Positions 27,941 through 36,998 of a stretch of 64,000 nucleotides of DNA are shown here, piece after piece. The position numbers and the translations under genes are program-made. A model generated the notes under the pieces. The model was given only the letters and a program-made list of their open reading frames with translations. It ran no database searches and had not been told where the DNA came from. Numbering within the stretch: the first letter of the stretch is position 1; every line of letters starts with the position of its first letter. Source of the DNA: Candidatus Hopanoidivorans cymbastelae (lineage in GTDB: Bacteria; Actinomycetota; Acidimicrobiia; Acidimicrobiales; Hopanoidiivorantaceae); NCBI GenBank assembly GCA_028283145.1, contig JAPYNY010000012.1:18209-82208 (forward strand), read 5' to 3'.

Positions 27941-29143
27941 CTAGTTAGCCGCAGCCTCCAAAATGTGAACCCCACAGGAGGAACCCAAGCCTATGACATG
28001 CGTCAAACCAACCTTGGCGTCTTCAATTTGACGATCCCCTGCTTCGCCCCGCAAGTGAGTGGAAACTTCATAGACATTGGCTATGCCGGTGGCTCCAATA
28101 GGGTGCCCCTTGGAGATGAGACCGCCTGATACATTCACCGGAGTGCTGCCGTCTCGAAAGGGAACTCCTGAGTCGATAAAGTCCCCGGCCCCGCCTGGCT
28201 CGCAGAGTCGCAGATTATCGTAGTGAATCAGCTCGGCTGTGGCAAAGCAATCGTGCAACTCGACTAAATCCAAGTCGTCCGGAGCAACTCCAGCCTCTTC
28301 ATAAGCCGCATCAACGGCATTGCGTGTCAAGGTGTTGACATCGCTTTGGATTTGACCGCTTTCCACATAGGGATCGGAAGTAAGCACGGAAGCTGAAATC
28401 TTGACGGCCCGCTGCTGCTGCTCTTTGGAAAGTGACCGCAGCATTTCCTCTCCGATCACAACCGCTGCTGCTGCTCCATCTCCGGTTGGACAGCACATCA
28501 GCAAAGTATTGGGATAGGAGGTCATGGGCGAAGCCATGACCTCCTCCAGAGAGAATTCCTTCTGGTACTGCGCCAAGGGGTTGAGAGTGGAATGAGCATG
28601 GTTCTTTTGAGCTACCTTGGCAAACTGCTCAAACCCTACCCCGTCGTTTTCATAGGCATATTTCATGCCGGCTTGGGCAAAAACGCCTGGCATGGTTTCC
28701 GTGCCCAAGATGCCATCCACCGACATGACCGAGCCGTAACGTCCCGAAGGCTGATAGACATTCTCTTCGGCTTTACGGCTGCCGCCAGCCAGCAAACCCA
28801 TCTTGCCCATCTGTTCCACACCGACCGCCAGGCCCATCTCAGCCTCCCCCGCCTTGATCGACATAATCACAGTGCGCAGGGCTGTAGCTCCAGTTGCGCA
28901 AGCGTTGGAAACGTTATAGACAGGTATTCCAGTTTGTCCAATTTGGTGCTGGAGTTGCTGGCCCATGCCTGCGTTGGCTTGAAACAAGGTGCCGCTAGCC
29001 AAAATATCCATGTCATGAATCGTGACTCCCCCGTCAGCTAGGGCTCCAAGGGCAGCTTCAGATGCCAAATCAAGCGCATCCTTATCCGCATAACGGGTAA
29101 ATTTCGTCATATGTGTGCCAAGAATCCAAACTGATTCGCTCAT
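27941..29143 (-). CDS. thiolase / acetyl-CoA acetyltransferase-like protein (SCP-x type)
   Basis: A 400-aa thiolase-fold enzyme. It has the nucleophile-region block VSNACATGATALR (Cys near residue 81), a C-terminal GHPIGATGIANVYE catalytic His motif and SSCGVHILEA. It belongs to the non-decarboxylating/lipid-transfer thiolase group usually partnered with a DUF35 OB-fold protein, as here. Likely chemistry is thiolytic cleavage or retro-aldol-type cleavage of an acyl-CoA; the substrate is unknown. The SD AGAAAGG precedes the ATG. Confidence 0.88.
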   Translation of the reverse strand: MSESVWILGTHMTKFTRYADKDALDLASEAALGALADGGVTIHDMDILASGTLFQANAGMGQQLQHQIGQTGIPVYNVSNACATGATALRTVIMSIKAGEAEMGLAVGVEQMGKMGLLAGGSRKAEENVYQPSGRYGSVMSVDGILGTETMPGVFAQAGMKYAYENDGVGFEQFAKVAQKNHAHSTLNPLAQYQKEFSLEEVMASPMTSYPNTLLMCCPTGDGAAAAVVIGEEMLRSLSKEQQQRAVKISASVLTSDPYVESGQIQSDVNTLTRNAVDAAYEEAGVAPDDLDLVELHDCFATAELIHYDNLRLCEPGGAGDFIDSGVPFRDGSTPVNVSGGLISKGHPIGATGIANVYEVSTHLRGEAGDRQIEDAKVGLTHVIGLGSSCGVHILEAAAN

Positions 29144-29224
29144 GGTGGTTGCCTTTCTGACTGATTAGTTGTTATTGAGGTAAATTTTACTACAGCTTGC
29201 GGTGGAGTTGATGGCTATGGCAGA

Positions 29225-29647
29225 TTACTGATCAACTGGTTCATAGCCAAAAGCTATGCATCTTGTACCACGGTCGTCCTGACCAACTTCGTAGGTGGTA
29301 AGCGATACCTGCATTCCCAACTTCACGTGCTCAGGGTCGGCTGGAGTATTGACCACATTGGAGCGCACCGAGGTGCCGTCTTGAGTCTTGACTATGGCTG
29401 AGACATAGGGCACCGGTATGGTGGGAGCAGCGCGATAGACGATGGAAAAAGCTTCCAGCACCCCTTGGTTGGCAACTGTGGCCTTCTCAAAATTTGTGCC
29501 GCCGCAGTGGGCGCAGGCATTTCGCCTGTTGAAAAATCTGGCCCCACAGTTGGTGCACTGGTTGGCAACTAAATGAGGATCATCTCCTAGGACTAGGTAG
29601 TCGACGATGGGTATCTCTGTGGGAGCTGGGGCAGAATCTTGGTTCAA
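29225..29647 (-). CDS. DUF35 OB-fold zinc-ribbon protein (thiolase partner)
   Basis: A 140-aa protein with an N-terminal rubredoxin-like zinc ribbon (two C-x2-C pairs, CTNCG and CAHCG, about residues 36-54) and a C-terminal OB-fold (VLEAFSIVYRAAPT, PYVSAIVKTQDG). Such ChsH2/DUF35 proteins bind thiolases or hydratases and present acyl-CoA substrates. The start is TTG 29647. It is the first gene of the thiolase-UGSC operon; 81 bp separate it from the thiolase and 130 bp from the nitroreductase. Confidence 0.87.
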   Translation of the reverse strand: MNQDSAPAPTEIPIVDYLVLGDDPHLVANQCTNCGARFFNRRNACAHCGGTNFEKATVANQGVLEAFSIVYRAAPTIPVPYVSAIVKTQDGTSVRSNVVNTPADPEHVKLGMQVSLTTYEVGQDDRGTRCIAFGYEPVDQ

Positions 29648-29777
29648 TGTCTTGGCCTCTCGTTGTTTTTAGCGGTGCTTTTCAAGTGGTGGTATTAATT
29701 ATCGCAAATAAATTTTAGCTACTCAAGTCGTAGACGAGTGTCTTGGGCAGCTAATTAGCCACAGCCAGCCACAGTGG

Positions 29778-30377
29778 CTACCAGCTTCCAAACCGCACTA
29801 CTTCATCAATGTGCCGCCTGGGGAGTTTAGCCGACTGACTGCGGGTGTAGCTATTGGGGTATCCCAAGGCAACTGCTCCCAGCGGCCAGATGTCAACTGG
29901 CAACTTCAGCAACTCTGAAACCTGCTCTGTGTGCTGAAATAATCCAAAGAACAAGGCGCCCAAACCGCTTTGGTGGGCTAGCAGCAATAAATTCTGCACC
30001 GCAAAAGCGCAGTCCACATACCAGTAGGGCACCCCCCATGCTGCAATGCTTTCCCCGAGCTTGGTGTGAATTTTATCGGCTTGTTGATAGCGGGTCAAAT
30101 AACTGGTTGCATCAGCTAAAGGAATGACGATGACAGGCGCTGAAAGCAAACCAGGCCAAGGAAACCCTGAACGGTTGGCTTCAGGCAGAGTTGTGTTCCA
30201 GAAGTCGGCAACCCTGTCATCGCTTAGCACTACAAATTCAACTCCTTGGGCGTTGCCGGCACTAGGTGCGTGACGGGCTGTGTCCAACAAGTCAACTATC
30301 AACTCAAGCGGTAGGGGATCGCCTTTGAAGTCCCTGACCATTTTACGGGACTTGATGGTCGCTTTGAGTTGCGCCAA
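29778..30377 (-). CDS. nitroreductase family protein
   Basis: An FMN-dependent nitroreductase-fold protein of 199 aa. The N-terminal KSRKMVRDFKGDPLPLELIVDLL, the HAPSAGNAQGVEFV FMN-binding block and the C-terminal WPLGAVALGYPNS are family-typical. The TTG at 30377 is used; an ATG at 30341 is a shorter option. Substrate is unknown. It begins 23 bp after the hypothetical gene at 30401-31105. Confidence 0.88.
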   Translation of the reverse strand: MAQLKATIKSRKMVRDFKGDPLPLELIVDLLDTARHAPSAGNAQGVEFVVLSDDRVADFWNTTLPEANRSGFPWPGLLSAPVIVIPLADATSYLTRYQQADKIHTKLGESIAAWGVPYWYVDCAFAVQNLLLLAHQSGLGALFFGLFQHTEQVSELLKLPVDIWPLGAVALGYPNSYTRSQSAKLPRRHIDEVVRFGSW

Positions 30378-30400
30378 GTGGTCTTGGTTTGAAATTTGGC

Positions 30401-31105
30401 TCAGCTCGGAAATTTAGTCAGATCTTCTTTGCGCACCCAACCGTGGACGATCAAGCTGTCGCCTTGGTTTGCATCTATTTTTTTAAACAGACGTTTAAGC
30501 TCGGCTCGGGTCATCTTGCAGCCAACTCCGCCAGTCTTGCGGGTGTCTGAATTATCAGCCGCGTTATAGCACCAAACCGGGGATGGCTCACCTCCGCCCG
30601 TTACTTTGAACTCTCTGGCATCATAGGCAGAGTTGTCCACGCCGAAACGCTTGGCTAGACGTCTCCCCCAAGCACGGTCTTCGCCGTTGGCAGCATAATG
30701 CGGGCGCGGGATGATGTCGTGCAGCTGCCAGAAGATGTCATAGGCAGAAATATCATCAACTCGCGTGCCTACAATCACATCTTCTTCGGGAAATGAAATC
30801 AGAGCTCGCTTGAATTGCTCAATCATGAGCCCACGCATGACGGTTTTGCGCTTGCTGAAACAAGCCACCAAACTCAAGCCAACCACAATGCCAGGAGTTC
30901 CGCCAATGCGGTCCAAAGTGAAAAAAGAAAAACCCCGTAGCGTATCCCCTTCAAAACCCATCGCCACCAAAACCCAGTTATCGCCCTCAGATTCCAACAA
31001 CTCTCGGCAACGGGGATTCGGGCCCTGGGCACATAGGTACGCCATAGCATCATAATCTTGCTCAGTCAGAGCTATGCAATCTTTAGTTTCGAAGGTAATG
31101 GCCAT
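30401..31105 (-). CDS. conserved-looking hypothetical protein, possible acyltransferase fold
   Basis: A 234-aa soluble protein from an ATG start that I do not recognise. A strand-strand-helix pattern (GFSFFTLDRIGGTPGIVVGLSLVACF, then a basic helix TVMRGLMIEQFKRAL, residues about 58-105) is reminiscent of a GNAT fold, but no acetyl-CoA loop is clear. The C-terminal 50 residues are Lys/Asp-rich (RAELKRLFKKIDANQGDS). Codon use and length suggest a real gene; it is placed between dnaE and the nitroreductase, same strand. Confidence 0.65.
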   Translation of the reverse strand: MAITFETKDCIALTEQDYDAMAYLCAQGPNPRCRELLESEGDNWVLVAMGFEGDTLRGFSFFTLDRIGGTPGIVVGLSLVACFSKRKTVMRGLMIEQFKRALISFPEEDVIVGTRVDDISAYDIFWQLHDIIPRPHYAANGEDRAWGRRLAKRFGVDNSAYDAREFKVTGGGEPSPVWCYNAADNSDTRKTGGVGCKMTRAELKRLFKKIDANQGDSLIVHGWVRKEDLTKFPS

Positions 31106-31196
31106 TGTCGTTTAAGTTTAGCAGGAGATAGCCCAAATTACCCAGCCCACAGGTCGTTCTTGGCTCAGGTCAAAAACATCCATCCAACTCAACCAA

Positions 31197-34100
31197 CTAG
31201 GTCAAAATCGCAGTCGTGCCAAATTTTTCACGAAGAAACTTCAAAACTTGGGCGTTAGCCTCAATACTGCAATCCAAAGCCAAAGCCTTTGTGCCTTCAA
31301 AGTCAAACCATAATTCGCGCTCCTTCAGATGGCCTCGGTCCACGCGATGTTCCCAAAGGAATTTGATTAAATCATCCAACAGGGATTCCTCACGCACCTT
31401 TGTTTCAGAGCAACTGATCACCACCGGCCTGACCCGCGCCCGCAACGCTCCTGCTTCTTCAACTATGAGTTGGAGGGCATCTCGACTGCTGTCAGTTCGG
31501 CCTTTTGCATAGATGACTGAGTCCTCTTTGAAAACTGAAAAATAGTTATCCAAGGTTTTAGGAAAAGCCACCAAGTCAATAGTGTGTTCATAGTCTTCTA
31601 AGACCGCTGTGAGCATATTCTTGCCGTTGCGGGTGGGACGAATTTTCATATTGGTGAGGATGCCACAGACTGTGCGGGTGCTCTTGTCCGGGATTTCAGC
31701 CAGCTCATCTATGGAAAAAGGATTGAGCTCCTCCATTGCCTGCTGATAATCATCCAGCGGATGGTGGCTGATATAGAGCCCAAGCATTTCACGTTCATCT
31801 TGCAGACTTTGTTTGAAATCGCTTTCGACATCTGGAATGGCTGGGCGCAGATCTTCATTGGTTTCCCCAAACATAGAGACAAATCCCTGCTCACTGCGCT
31901 GTCTTGACGTCAATGCAACATCCACAATTTCAGCAAAACCCGCCAGCAAGCCCTCACGTTGATGGCCACTGTGGTCAAAGCAACCTGCCTTAATCAGCGA
32001 TTCGATGGATTTTTTAGTTAAGCACTCTCTGGGCATGCGATTGACAAAATCGTAAAAATCGGTAAAGTTGCCGTCTGAGTTGCGTTCCTCAATCAGCCTT
32101 TCAGCATAAGCTGTGCCGATATTGCGAATGGCAGAGAGGCCAAAGGAAATAACCCGTGAACCATCTGGCCCAGACAAGACTGAAAAATCTTTTCTTGAGG
32201 AATTTACGTCGGGCAGCCGCACTTCTAACTTTTTTTGGCGACACTCGGCCAAGTAAATTTTCTGTCGATCTTGGTCGTTCTTGCTGCTTGTCAACAGGCC
32301 AGCCATGAACTCAACTGGATAATTGGCTTTGAGCCAGGCAGTCTGGTAAGCCACCATGGCATAGGAATATGAGTGGCTCTTGTTGAAGGCATAATCGGCA
32401 AAGGGCTCAATGATCTCCCACCACTGTCTTCCAAGTGCCGCCCCGTATCCTGTGGCCTCGCAACCACTGATAAACTTTTCTCTCTCCTGAGCCATGATTT
32501 CACGTATTTTTTTGCCACAGGCCTTGCGAAGATTATCGGCTTCTTCAAGGGAGTAGCCGGCAAATTTCTGTGCGATACGCATCATGGATTCCTGATAGAT
32601 CATCAAACCGTAGGTCTCAGACAAAATTTCCTCGGCTTCGGGATGCAAATATTTCACTTGCGTGCGCCCGTTCTTGCGGTCGGCATAGTCTTGGGGCATA
32701 TTGGCTTCCATCGGACCGGGGCGATACAGCGCCACCAACGCAGCAATGTCTTCAAATTCGGTCGGACGCAGAGCCCGCATGAGACTGCGCATAGGGCCGC
32801 TCTCAAGTTGGAATACGCCGGTGGTGTCTCCCTGCTGCAGCAGGCTGTAAGTCTTGGCATCGTCAAGTGGGATGTCTTCAATGACGATGCCAAGACCTTG
32901 GGTGTCGGCTATCAACTCCAAGGTGTCTGAGATTATGTCCAGGTTTCGCAAACCCAGCAAGTCCATCTTGAGCAAGCCCAGCTCCTCCACGGCACCCATT
33001 TCGTACTGTGTAACTATGGGAGCATCGTCAGGTGAACCTCCATCGGCAGGCTTGCGCTGAATGGGCATATAGGAGGTGATGGGTTCCTGGGTCAGCACCA
33101 CAGCTGCCGCATGGATGCTGTCTTGTCGGCATAAGCCCTCTAATCCCCTAGCTGCGTCAATGATTGTATGAGCTTCAGCGTCATTTTGGTAGAGTTCGCG
33201 CAGTTCGCCAGCGCGCTGGTAGCCGCTCTCATGCCCCGGAGTTTTGTCTAGGCAAGCATACAGTGGTGTGTCTCGCCCCAAAATGAGTCCTGGAATGGCT
33301 TTGGCGATTTTGTCTCCCAAACCGTAGGGGAAGTCAAGCACTCTGGCAGCATCTCTGACAGCTTGACGAGCCTTGATACGGGCAAAGGTGATTATCTGGG
33401 CAACTTGTTCCCGCCCGAAGCGGTCCGACAGATAGCGGATCAACTCATCACGATAGCGGGAGTCAAAGTCAATGTCAATGTCTGGCATTTGGCGACGACC
33501 AGGATTCAAAAAGCGCTCAAACAGCAAGTCGTAGCGAATGGGGTCTAAGTCGGTGATGCCCAAACAATAGGAAACTGCGCTGCCGGCAGCGCTTCCCCGC
33601 CCTGGCCCCACGCGAATATGGCGCTCCTTGGCGTAACGCACCAAGTCCCAGACAATTAAAAAGTACGCTGAAAAGCCCATGTTGGAGATGATCTTCAACT
33701 CATAGCTGAGTCGGGAAGCTATGTCGTCAGGCAATGGGTCGCCCCAGCGTTTCTTAGCTCCTTGCAAAGTCAACTCGGTCAGATAATCGTCCTGTGAACC
33801 ATGACCTGGTGGCAGTGGAAAGTCGGGAAGTTGCGGGGAGCCAAACTCAATTTCCACATTGCTGCGCTCGGCTATTTCCAAGGTGCTGTCGCAGGCATCC
33901 GGCAGTTCATTAAAAAGTTGGCGCATTTCCCGAGCTGTCTTCAAGTAGTGCTGATCGCCGTGAAATTTGAGACGGTTGCTGTCTTTGACCAAAGCCCCGG
34001 TTTGGACGCAGAGCAGAACATCATGGGAGACCGCATCGCTTTGGTGGGTGTAATGAGTATCGTTGGTGGCCAGCAGTGGCAGATTGAGTCGCTTGGAAAT

Positions 34101-34724
34101 CTCCAGCAGTTGCTGGAGGTTGTCGTGCTGGGCTGGAATGCCGTGGTCTTGCAGCTCCACATAAAAATTATCCGGCCCGAAAATGTCTCGGAATTTTCCG
34201 GCCAGCTCCTCGGCTTTGGCATAGTTGCTTTGCATTAGAGCTTGGTTGACATGGCTTCCCAAACAGCCTGTGGTGGCAATCAGCCCTTCGCTATGATCGC
34301 TTAACACCTCCCAGTCAACTCTGGGCTTGTAGTAGTACCCTTCCAGAAATGCCCGTGAGGCAACTTGGATCAAGTTCTTGTAGCCAATGTTATTTTCAGC
34401 CAGCAAGGTGAGATGGTAGTATAGCTTGGCGCCTTGTTCGGTGTTGCCGCCGGTGTCGTCCAGTTGACCACGACGAATTGGCCGTTCATTGCGGTGCTCA
34501 TAGGCCATATATGCTTCGGTGCCGATAATCGGCTTGACACCATGCTTGCGACAGGTTTTATAGAAGTCAATGATTCCATACATATTGCCATGGTCGGTAA
34601 TGCCCAAGGCAGGCTGCCCGTCGGCTGCGGCAGCAGTTATCAGATCGTCAAGCTTGGAGGCTCCGTCCAGAAGCGAATATTCAGTGTGGACATGCAGGTG
34701 GACAAATGAATCTGCTGCGGACAT
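31197..34724 (-). CDS. dnaE: DNA polymerase III alpha subunit
   Basis: The replicative polymerase catalytic subunit, 1175 aa, DnaE1 type. The N-terminal PHP domain has HLHVHTEYSLLDG and further metal ligands (TDHGNMYG, ATNDTH). The polymerase core includes GPGRGSAAGSAVSYCLGI and the catalytic PDIDIDFD, then the (HhH)2 and an OB-fold near residues 990-1080 (RTVCGILTNMKIRPTRNGKNM). The start is ATG 34722-34724, 41 bp after the bpa stop. Confidence 0.96.
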   Translation of the reverse strand: MSAADSFVHLHVHTEYSLLDGASKLDDLITAAAADGQPALGITDHGNMYGIIDFYKTCRKHGVKPIIGTEAYMAYEHRNERPIRRGQLDDTGGNTEQGAKLYYHLTLLAENNIGYKNLIQVASRAFLEGYYYKPRVDWEVLSDHSEGLIATTGCLGSHVNQALMQSNYAKAEELAGKFRDIFGPDNFYVELQDHGIPAQHDNLQQLLEISKRLNLPLLATNDTHYTHQSDAVSHDVLLCVQTGALVKDSNRLKFHGDQHYLKTAREMRQLFNELPDACDSTLEIAERSNVEIEFGSPQLPDFPLPPGHGSQDDYLTELTLQGAKKRWGDPLPDDIASRLSYELKIISNMGFSAYFLIVWDLVRYAKERHIRVGPGRGSAAGSAVSYCLGITDLDPIRYDLLFERFLNPGRRQMPDIDIDFDSRYRDELIRYLSDRFGREQVAQIITFARIKARQAVRDAARVLDFPYGLGDKIAKAIPGLILGRDTPLYACLDKTPGHESGYQRAGELRELYQNDAEAHTIIDAARGLEGLCRQDSIHAAAVVLTQEPITSYMPIQRKPADGGSPDDAPIVTQYEMGAVEELGLLKMDLLGLRNLDIISDTLELIADTQGLGIVIEDIPLDDAKTYSLLQQGDTTGVFQLESGPMRSLMRALRPTEFEDIAALVALYRPGPMEANMPQDYADRKNGRTQVKYLHPEAEEILSETYGLMIYQESMMRIAQKFAGYSLEEADNLRKACGKKIREIMAQEREKFISGCEATGYGAALGRQWWEIIEPFADYAFNKSHSYSYAMVAYQTAWLKANYPVEFMAGLLTSSKNDQDRQKIYLAECRQKKLEVRLPDVNSSRKDFSVLSGPDGSRVISFGLSAIRNIGTAYAERLIEERNSDGNFTDFYDFVNRMPRECLTKKSIESLIKAGCFDHSGHQREGLLAGFAEIVDVALTSRQRSEQGFVSMFGETNEDLRPAIPDVESDFKQSLQDEREMLGLYISHHPLDDYQQAMEELNPFSIDELAEIPDKSTRTVCGILTNMKIRPTRNGKNMLTAVLEDYEHTIDLVAFPKTLDNYFSVFKEDSVIYAKGRTDSSRDALQLIVEEAGALRARVRPVVISCSETKVREESLLDDLIKFLWEHRVDRGHLKERELWFDFEGTKALALDCSIEANAQVLKFLREKFGTTAILT

Positions 34725-34765
34725 GAGTTGATCTTTTGACTATTTCACTCAAGTTGCAGCTGGAC

Positions 34766-35269
34766 TTATAGATAAGTGCCACTGCGAGGCTGAGGTTGAG
34801 ACCGGCCTGGAGGAAGTGGTGCGTGGGTATTGGCCAGTTGACTCTGGGCGGCAACTTGACGCGCAAACAAGGTTGCCTGAATGCCCTGAATCAAACCTTC
34901 CAGCCAGCCTACAAGCTGGGCTTTAACTACTCTCAGTTCGTCTTGGGTTGGAGCTTGGTCGTCATCCAAGGGCAAGGTTAATCGTCCCAACTCCTCCCGC
35001 AAGTCACCAGAAACTGCCTCCCCTAATTCAGTGAGCGAAGCTTCATAAATCTCTTTTAGTCGGTTACGGCTCAACTCATCCAAGGAGTCGGCTCGAATTT
35101 CAGCCAACAGTTGACGCAACATAGCGCCCATGCGCATTATTTTGGCAGGCTGCTCGATGGTGTCTGTCTGGTCAGCAGCAAGCAACGCCCCCTCCTGGGT
35201 GCTTTGGCTGGGGTCAACTACCAACTCTGGCGTGAGATTGTCAGCTTCAGGGGTTATCTTGTCTGGCAT
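34766..35269 (-). CDS. bpa: bacterial proteasome activator
   Basis: A ring-forming, ATP-independent activator of the actinobacterial 20S proteasome. The helical core is clear (IMRMGAMLRQLLAEIRADSLDELSRNRLKEIYE, then ELRVVKAQLVGWLEGLIQGIQATLFARQ), and the C-terminus ends GTYL, matching the penultimate-Tyr gate-opening tail. From ATG 35267-35269 it has 167 aa, close to the family. An upstream frame to 35377 would add a tandem KSERLEF repeat coded by a 24-bp duplication, which I treat as leader. Its presence implies a 20S proteasome elsewhere in the genome. Confidence 0.9.
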   Translation of the reverse strand: MPDKITPEADNLTPELVVDPSQSTQEGALLAADQTDTIEQPAKIMRMGAMLRQLLAEIRADSLDELSRNRLKEIYEASLTELGEAVSGDLREELGRLTLPLDDDQAPTQDELRVVKAQLVGWLEGLIQGIQATLFARQVAAQSQLANTHAPLPPGRSQPQPRSGTYL

Positions 35270-35329
35270 TTTGGCTTTCAGGGAGTGGTGTGTCCTGTGT
35301 GTTCCATCGCTATTAATTGAGAATACTTT

Positions 35330-35377
35330 GAATTCAAGCCGCTCAGATTTCAAGAATTCAAGCCGCTCAGATTTCAA
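35330..35377 (-). repeat. 24-bp tandem direct repeat (2 copies) upstream of bpa
   Basis: Two perfect 24-bp copies abut at 35330-35353 and 35354-35377, each beginning GAATTCAAGCCGCTCAGATT on the + strand. They lie 61-108 bp upstream of the chosen bpa start and continue the bpa reading frame, so they may be leader DNA or an alternative N-terminus. Confidence 0.85.
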
Positions 35378-35434
35378 TGCTAGTTTGCTTTGTGTGGGCA
35401 GGCATCGTATTTTCTGCTAGCAGCTGTGAAAAGC

Positions 35435-35458
35435 CCTTCCGATATGTCCTTCCGATAT
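35435..35458. repeat. 11-bp direct repeat in the bpa/rrf2 divergent region (possible operator)
   Basis: CCTTCCGATAT occurs at 35435-35445 and again at 35448-35458, a 13-bp period, about 90 bp upstream of the Rrf2 regulator. Placement and direct repetition fit a transcription-factor site, but no binding consensus is matched. Confidence 0.4.
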
Positions 35459-35548
35459 ATATAGCTAGCATAAGCTGAAGAGTATCCTTGCTCATGCTCC
35501 AAAACACATAAATCAACCCACCATGACAAAACGCCAACGAACGGCACG

Positions 35549-35983
35549 ATGAAAGTTTCTACCCGGGCCGACTATGCTTGTCGGGCCTTGCTTTCCTTGG
35601 CGCTGAATGATGATAAATGTCCTGTCGCAACCAGAGACTTGGCGGAGCGCACAGGGTTGCCACAGCCATATTTGGAACAGATTTTTTTAGCTTTGAAGGG
35701 TGCCGGTCTGGTGGCTTCCAAACGCGGAGTTGGAGGTGGCCATTTGCTGGCCCGCCCCGCCAGCCAAATTGCTCTGAGCGACATCGTCGGCGCCGTGGAT
35801 GGGCCGATTTTGGCTGGAGATTTTGCCGAGCCTCACACCGACGGGGCCTGTAATCACGAGGGTCAATGCGTCTTGCTGTCTGTTTGGGCCCATGTCGGCG
35901 ACCGCATGCGTGCTCTGCTGAGCTCAATCACTTTAGCCGACGTGGCGGAGATGGCCCGTGGTGAAAAACCCTGGCTGTCGTAA
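35549..35983 (+). CDS. Rrf2-family transcriptional regulator
   Basis: A 144-aa winged-helix regulator. The N-terminal MKVSTRADYACRALLSLAL and the wing region KRGVGGGHLLARP are diagnostic. The cluster-binding loop holds only two Cys (C-x5-C near residues 113-119); the third Cys found in IscR/NsrR is absent, so cluster type is uncertain. It stands alone on the + strand, divergent from bpa and convergent with rluD, whose 3' end overlaps it by 51 bp. Confidence 0.9.
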   Translation: MKVSTRADYACRALLSLALNDDKCPVATRDLAERTGLPQPYLEQIFLALKGAGLVASKRGVGGGHLLARPASQIALSDIVGAVDGPILAGDFAEPHTDGACNHEGQCVLLSVWAHVGDRMRALLSSITLADVAEMARGEKPWLS

Positions 35984-36997
35984 AGCTTCTATCAGACCTT
36001 TCATGTCCGGGGGCAGTGTGCTGGAAAATGACATTTCTTGTTTAGTTGCCGGGTGCCGACAAGACAAAAAACAACTGTGAAGAGCTGGACGCTCAGAAAA
36101 CTTTGCTTGCAGCTCTTGGGTCATTGCCCGTAGCATCTCAGTCATAGCCTGGGGCTCCTCAATCTTGGCTGACGGGGACTGGCTCGGAGGCTGTGGCTCT
36201 TGTAGTTCCAAGATTGCGTAGGGATGGGGGTTATAAGCAACATCCCCTAGCAGAGGATGCCCAATGGCAGCTAAATGAACGCGAATTTGATGAGTTCGCC
36301 CTGTTTCAAGCTGGCACAGCACTAATGTAATGCCTCTAAAACGCTCTTTCACTTGATAAAATGTTTTGGCTGCCCTACCGGAGGCCATAATTTGCATCAA
36401 TGTCGGATTTCGGGTGGATTTGCCAATAGGTGCATCCACTAGGCCTCTCTCATTTTCAAATTCGCCGACACAAATTGCCAGATAATGCCGCTGAATTTTT
36501 CTGTTGGCTAGCTCATCTTTAAGAAATTCGTAAGCCCTCATGGATCGAGCCACGGCCATCAAACCGCTGGTGCCCTTGTCAAGGCGGTGAACGATACCGG
36601 GTCTGCCTGGCTCTCCCACTACTTGAATTTCTGGAAACCTGGCCAGCAATCCCGCAGCTAATGTACCCTTGGCGTGTCTTGCACCGGGATGGACAACTAG
36701 CCCAGAAGGCTTGTTGATTACTATAAGGTCGTCATCTTCGTGGACTAAATCTATCTTCACTTCAGGCTCAGGCACCAATTGCGGTCGCAAGTCCTGCAAA
36801 GAAGAAGCAGTAACGCAGATTTTGTCACCTGAATGCAACTGCTTTGAAGCAGAAGCAGCTAGTTTGCGGTTTAAACTCACTGAGCCAGCTGAGATCAATC
36901 GAGCTGCCTGTGAACGACTCAAGTTATACAGCAGTGCCAGACTGCGGTCTAAACGTTCTCCTTCCAGTGCTGGCGGAACTGTGATAGCTTCATCCAC
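35933..36997 (-). CDS. rluD: 23S rRNA pseudouridine synthase, RluD type
   Basis: An RluA/RluD-family enzyme that isomerises uridines of 23S rRNA. The N-terminal S4 RNA-binding domain (RLDRSLALLYNLSRSQAARLISAG) precedes the catalytic HRLDKGTSGLMAVAR, whose Asp is the nucleophile-type residue, and the GRTHQIRVHLAAIGHPLLGD block. At 354 aa it is longer than usual, owing to a C-terminal extension of about 80 residues rich in Gln/Ser/Pro, part of which is coded in DNA shared with the Rrf2 gene. The start is GTG directly after lspA. Confidence 0.92.
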   Translation of the reverse strand: MDEAITVPPALEGERLDRSLALLYNLSRSQAARLISAGSVSLNRKLAASASKQLHSGDKICVTASSLQDLRPQLVPEPEVKIDLVHEDDDLIVINKPSGLVVHPGARHAKGTLAAGLLARFPEIQVVGEPGRPGIVHRLDKGTSGLMAVARSMRAYEFLKDELANRKIQRHYLAICVGEFENERGLVDAPIGKSTRNPTLMQIMASGRAAKTFYQVKERFRGITLVLCQLETGRTHQIRVHLAAIGHPLLGDVAYNPHPYAILELQEPQPPSQSPSAKIEEPQAMTEMLRAMTQELQAKFSERPALHSCFLSCRHPATKQEMSFSSTLPPDMKGLIEALRQPGFFTTGHLRHVG

Positions 36998-36998
36998 T

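Noticed and set aside
34766..35377. Longer bpa reading with KSERLEF repeats as true N-terminus
   Set aside because: The extra 36 residues come from a tandem DNA repeat and are not family-like; the ATG at 35269 gives normal length.
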